Positions 61,050 to 64,000 of a stretch of 64,000 nucleotides of DNA are shown piece after piece. This stretch comes from CANNBR01 sp964604015. Its GTDB lineage: Bacteria > Babelota > Babeliae > Babelales > CAIQNR01. Both the position numbers and the translations under genes were made by a program. How positions within the stretch are numbered: position 1 is the first letter of the stretch; every line of letters begins with the position of its first letter. Location of the stretch: contig CAZRXF010000012.1 of assembly GCA_964604015.1 (NCBI GenBank), forward strand, positions 186,001 to 250,000, written 5' to 3'. Under the pieces are notes generated by a model that worked only from the letters and a program-made list of their open reading frames with translations, made no database searches and was not told where the DNA came from.

Positions 61050-61789
61050 TTATTGCTTTCTTTCCCAGGTTTCTCGATAGCAAGAAGGTGGGGTTTTGAT
61101 TGATAGTTCATAAGGTTTTTCAAAAGTATGAGCGATCAATACATCTCGTACTTCCTGCACTCCAGAACAAAGATTGTTGCTTAGGACGACAAACGTTAGC
61201 TCGTCTTCAGGGAAGTACATCAGATTAGTTCGAAATCCTGAAACCAACGCTCCATCGTGCTCAACTGCTTGTTTTCCATATACATTTGCTAGCTGACAGC
61301 CGTAGCCATACGTGCCTTGTTCGTGTTGCGCACTGGTCATCATACGCAACGATTTTTCGGAGATAAGTTTCCCGGCCCACAAAGCACGGACAAAGCGGTG
61401 AAGATCAGAAGTTGTGGAAATTAACGCCCCTGTTCCTTTTCAAGAGGAAATTTGTAATTGAGAAGACCAGCTGTATGAGAAAGCAGTTGATGAATTGTAG
61501 GAAAAGGTTGATACGAGCAGGATGGGAAGAACTTTTGAATAGTATCAGTAAGGTGTAATTTTCCTTCTTCATGCAGTTGTAGAAGTGCTGTTGCAGTGAA
61601 CATTTTAGTGATAGAAGCCACTTTGAACTTCATATCTGTTGTGAGCGGGACGTTTAGTTCTCGGTTAGCAAGGCCATAGGCTTTCTGAAAGAGCATGGTA
61701 TCTTGGTGAGTAATAAGAACACTGCCGCTAAATCTTTCAAGGTGTGCCAGGAGCTCTAAGCATTCATTGAGTTTGTGATAGTTGGTCAT
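61050..61789 (-). pseudogene. Class C beta-lactamase-like serine hydrolase, internally deleted and frameshifted
   Basis: The 5' part (61421-61789, start after AAAGGGA) encodes a class C/beta-lactamase-like N-terminus with the catalytic SxxK motif in KVASITKMFTATALLQL and LLSHTAGL. At about 61420-61435 the frame is lost. A second frame resumes with GTGALISTTSDLHRFVRALW and continues to the C-terminus (HDGALVSGFRTNLMYFP). The middle of the family, including the Tyr-x-Asn region, is missing, so both a deletion and a frameshift are present. Such enzymes act on peptidoglycan peptides or esters; this copy is probably dead. Confidence 0.85.
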
Positions 61790-61855
61790 TCGATTCCCTT
61801 TGTGGCGGTGAAAGGAATGAGTATAACAGACAGTTACAGAAAGAAAGTGATCAGT

Positions 61856-62455
61856 ATGAACAAAATCCTTCTTGATATTCCCGAAACAATAGAAACTTCT
61901 CGCCTTGTGTTGCGAATGCCACAGGCAGGTGATGGCCCTGCGGTGCATGCTGCCATTATGGATGGTTATGAGGATTACGCGAAATGGCTTTCCTGGCCGC
62001 AAACTCCTCCTACACAAGAAGCAGTGGAGCTAGAATGCCGCAAAGGGCAGGCGGAATTTATTTTGCGTGATTTTGTTCGTTATGTGATTTTTGAAAAAGA
62101 TACGGGAATGGTAGTAGGTCGGTGCGCATTTCCTCCTTTTCAAACGAATTGGGCAATTCCACAGTTTGGGATTTCTTATTTTATTCGTAAAAATAAGCGT
62201 GGTAATGGCTATGCAACGGAAGCTGCACATGCACTTGTCGTAATTGCATTCAAGGTTTTTAAAGCACGTAAAGTTGAGATCTATTGCGATGCTGCAAACA
62301 AAGCAAGTATCAGAATCCCTGTCAAATTGGGATTTACCTTGGAATATACACAGCGAGGAGGATGGCTACATCCTGATGGAGAGCTTGCACAGTTACAGAC
62401 TTATTCTCTTTTTTCGCCGGATGCGTTGCTTTCGCTGGAGCTTTCATGGAAGTAA
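61856..62455 (+). CDS. GNAT family N-acetyltransferase (RimJ/RimL-like)
   Basis: The product has 199 residues from Met at 61856, chosen because the domain starts here (IETSRLVLRMPQAGDGPAVH). Acetyl-CoA binding is supported by IRKNKRGNGYATEAAHALV (family R-x-x-G-x-G-x-A), and IYCDAANKASIRIPVKLGF is the usual N-K-S-IRV-EKLGF motif with a Pro variant. Probably acetylates ribosomal protein N-termini or small amines. The end overlaps the next gene by 10 bp. Confidence 0.9.
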   Translation: MNKILLDIPETIETSRLVLRMPQAGDGPAVHAAIMDGYEDYAKWLSWPQTPPTQEAVELECRKGQAEFILRDFVRYVIFEKDTGMVVGRCAFPPFQTNWAIPQFGISYFIRKNKRGNGYATEAAHALVVIAFKVFKARKVEIYCDAANKASIRIPVKLGFTLEYTQRGGWLHPDGELAQLQTYSLFSPDALLSLELSWK

Positions 62456-63051
62456 AACAATGTTTGGCAAACGAGGAAGCGATTGGTCTCAGAACTGCCC
62501 TTTTATTTTTACATGTGGCTGAACTACGAGAATGGTGTGAAAAGCTCTCGTTGCCCAGTCACGGGAAAAAGGGGATGCTCGTTGGCCGCATCATACATTT
62601 TCTCACGACTGGTCAGGTTATAAAGGAAGTGCCGATTCCTCAGATAGCCCGCGCGCAGCGAGGTGTTTCTTATCCTCTTTTACCTTCGATGTTGATGCTC
62701 AAGGGTGCGTACAAAAATGATCTTGCAACTCGTCAGTTTTTTAAAAAACTTGTCGGCGACCAGTTTCATTTCACCGCCTTTGGTATTGATTGGCTCAATG
62801 AGCGCTGGCAGGTAGGGAATCCTCCTACTTACCAAGAATTTGCAGATATGTGGAAAAAAGAATACGCGCGTCGAAAAGAAGAGGGAACTACTCCAAAAGA
62901 AGAGTGGGCCTATATCACTTTCGTCCAAACTGCGCTTGGTAAAGACCCGCACTTGTCTCATGCAGAAATTATCCATGCATGGAAAGATGAGCGAGACCGC
63001 CAGATACACATGGTACAAGATTTTTTTGATTGGTTCTTGTCTGAAAAATAA
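62446..63051 (+). CDS. SAP-domain protein with DUF6434-like region (201 aa)
   Basis: A SAP-like helix-turn-helix (about 25-58: ELREWCEKLSLPSHGKKGML then IIHFL) is of the type that binds DNA, followed by a region with HFTAFGIDWLNERW, PTYQEFADMWKKEY and EWAYITFVQTAL, matching small bacterial proteins annotated DUF6434. No signal peptide. It may be a cytoplasmic nucleic-acid-binding protein. The start overlaps the acetyltransferase gene end. Confidence 0.75.
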   Translation: MEVKQCLANEEAIGLRTALLFLHVAELREWCEKLSLPSHGKKGMLVGRIIHFLTTGQVIKEVPIPQIARAQRGVSYPLLPSMLMLKGAYKNDLATRQFFKKLVGDQFHFTAFGIDWLNERWQVGNPPTYQEFADMWKKEYARRKEEGTTPKEEWAYITFVQTALGKDPHLSHAEIIHAWKDERDRQIHMVQDFFDWFLSEK

Positions 63052-63147
63052 AACCCTAGTTAATTTTTGCGGAAAAATCTTGTGCTTCCTTCGATTGTCC
63101 AGTATCATGCCCTCCATTCCGTTTTGGTTTCTAGAAAGGCCTTTATA

Positions 63148-63810
63148 ATGAAAAGAATGCTTATTGTTTTTTTGGGTCAGGTACCAGGGGTATGGCACGT
63201 GCCCCTTTGTGCAAAAGAGAGGAGGCGAGATGGTCGTCAGACCGTGGTGGCGCCGCACTCAATTCTTAAAGTAAAAAGTGGGGGTGTTGAAAAGCCGCAT
63301 AGGACTGGAAGCCGTGTGTCTTTGGTGCTTGAAAATAATACAGAGCACGGTGTTCTGAAACATTGCCCTCCACGTCAAGAAGAAGAACGTGTACAAAAGT
63401 TGGAGGCAGCAAGGGAAGTTCTTCGAAATGGGCAAGCAGCGCTTGCTGCATTACAAGCAGATGCGGCACATCTAGGGGTAGATGCTCCACGTGATAGGGC
63501 GCCATTTCCCGTTCAAGACCCAAGACTAGTGCGTGTTTCTGTCAGAAGTGAAAAAGCAGCAGGCACCGCGTTAGTTGAGGCAAGTAAGCGAGAAGGAATT
63601 CGCAAGGCTCGTGGAGAATTGGTGAAGGATACGCTTCGTCAAGCTGCCGCACAAGTGAAAGCTCTAGAAGGTAATCTGGTAGAAAGAAATGCGGCCATTC
63701 GGTTTAAGGACAAAGCTGCTTATCTTGCATGCCAGGGGAAAGGGAAAGGACGAGTGGAAAGATCCGATGCTGTTCGAGCTGAATCTGTTGAACAGTTTCT
63801 TGGGGAATAA
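63148..63810 (+). CDS. Exported Ala/Arg-rich helical protein, unknown (220 aa)
   Basis: The start at 63148 is chosen for the signal-like N-terminus MKRMLIVFLGQVPGVWHVPL. The rest is charged and helical with long coiled-coil-like stretches (RVQKLEAAREVLRNGQAALA and RGELVKDTLRQAAAQVKALE). No family is recognised. Confidence 0.65.
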   Translation: MKRMLIVFLGQVPGVWHVPLCAKERRRDGRQTVVAPHSILKVKSGGVEKPHRTGSRVSLVLENNTEHGVLKHCPPRQEEERVQKLEAAREVLRNGQAALAALQADAAHLGVDAPRDRAPFPVQDPRLVRVSVRSEKAAGTALVEASKREGIRKARGELVKDTLRQAAAQVKALEGNLVERNAAIRFKDKAAYLACQGKGKGRVERSDAVRAESVEQFLGE

Positions 63811-63866
63811 TAGGGCGCGCGGGGATAAATAAGCCCGCCTATAAACTATTCCGAGCTTAATTTTTC

Positions 63867-63897
63867 AGCCGGCATTCGTGCCGGTTGATTTATTTTG
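63867..63897 (+). terminator. Probable terminator after 63148 gene
   Basis: AGCCGGCA, loop TTCG, TGCCGGTT is followed by a T-rich tail (GATTTATTTT). Confidence 0.6.
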
Positions 63898-63947
63898 AGA
63901 ATGTCATATAATTAATTTCAAACAGAAAATTTTTAATGGAGGTGTCT

Positions 63948-64000
63948 ATGAAGAAAGTGACCTTATTTTTACTCAGTATGATGGTGGTTCCGGGGAGCGT
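63948..64000 (+). CDS. Start of an exported protein (cut by window edge)
   Basis: GGAGG lies seven bases before the ATG. The 17 visible codons (MKKVTLFLLSMMVVPGS) are a signal peptide. The rest lies outside the window. Confidence 0.7.
   Translation, partial: MKKVTLFLLSMMVVPGS

Overview
The window looks like chromosome from an obligately intracellular, Gram-negative-type bacterium, most plausibly of Candidatus Dependentiae (TM6, Babeliae). This is inferred from gene content, because there is no rRNA gene to confirm it. Core genes (uvrC, atpD-atpC, lon, murJ, comM, glmU, sbcD, bcp-type peroxiredoxin, initiator tRNA-fMet, tRNA-Ser) sit as small islands among many genes of unknown function whose products begin with a signal peptide or membrane anchor. 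An outer-membrane barrel, lipid II flippase and GlmU indicate a diderm, peptidoglycan-making cell. A SET-domain protein and two ankyrin-like membrane proteins suggest manipulation of a eukaryotic host.

Layout. 1-175 is the start of uvrC (minus). 176-655 holds a diverged inverted repeat with covarying hairpins. 656-11591 (minus) is a three-gene, ATGA-coupled operon of exported proteins of 1197, 884 and 1564 residues with amphipathic helical regions and beta-rich C-terminal parts. 11705-12913 is an M23 peptidase. 13427-15120 is a detached atpD-atpC pair whose epsilon subunit has only its N-terminal domain. 15304-17905 holds small exported proteins and the first of three delta-60-repeat proteins. 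18054-22926 carries lon, and divergently a LolD-type ATPase and murJ. 22980-27193 (minus) is a cluster of eight small exported or membrane proteins with overlapping starts and stops. 27415-27758 carries tRNA-fMet and a duplicated copy of its 3' part. 27876-29411 is comM. 29674-33893 is a 982-residue exported protein coupled to an outer-membrane barrel.

33890-38710 (minus) is a seven-gene array: five divergent members of one unrecognised membrane-protein family and two ankyrin-TM proteins. 38885-41900 has a peroxiredoxin, an exported protein and a HerA-type ATPase. 43334-45225 has a SET-domain methyltransferase candidate between two related exported proteins. 45362-47474 is a polar amino acid ABC transporter. 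47504-50205 is sbcD and glmU, followed by tRNA-Ser. 50711-60195 holds a BclA/C1q-like protein, a tandem APH-type kinase with a signal peptide, a HAD phosphatase, an SRPBCC-MarR pair, a SulP transporter, a small DUF protein and two more delta-60 proteins. 60480-64000 has exported proteins, a decayed serine hydrolase, a GNAT acetyltransferase, a SAP-domain protein and the start of a final exported protein.

How it works together: most of the accessory coding space appears devoted to the envelope and host interface. The best candidates for an undescribed system are the coupled giant-protein operon (656-11591), the five-paralogue array with its ankyrin partners (33890-38710), and the SET locus. 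Starts were chosen by Shine-Dalgarno sequence, signal peptide position and overlap with neighbours, so several genes are shorter than their longest open frame.
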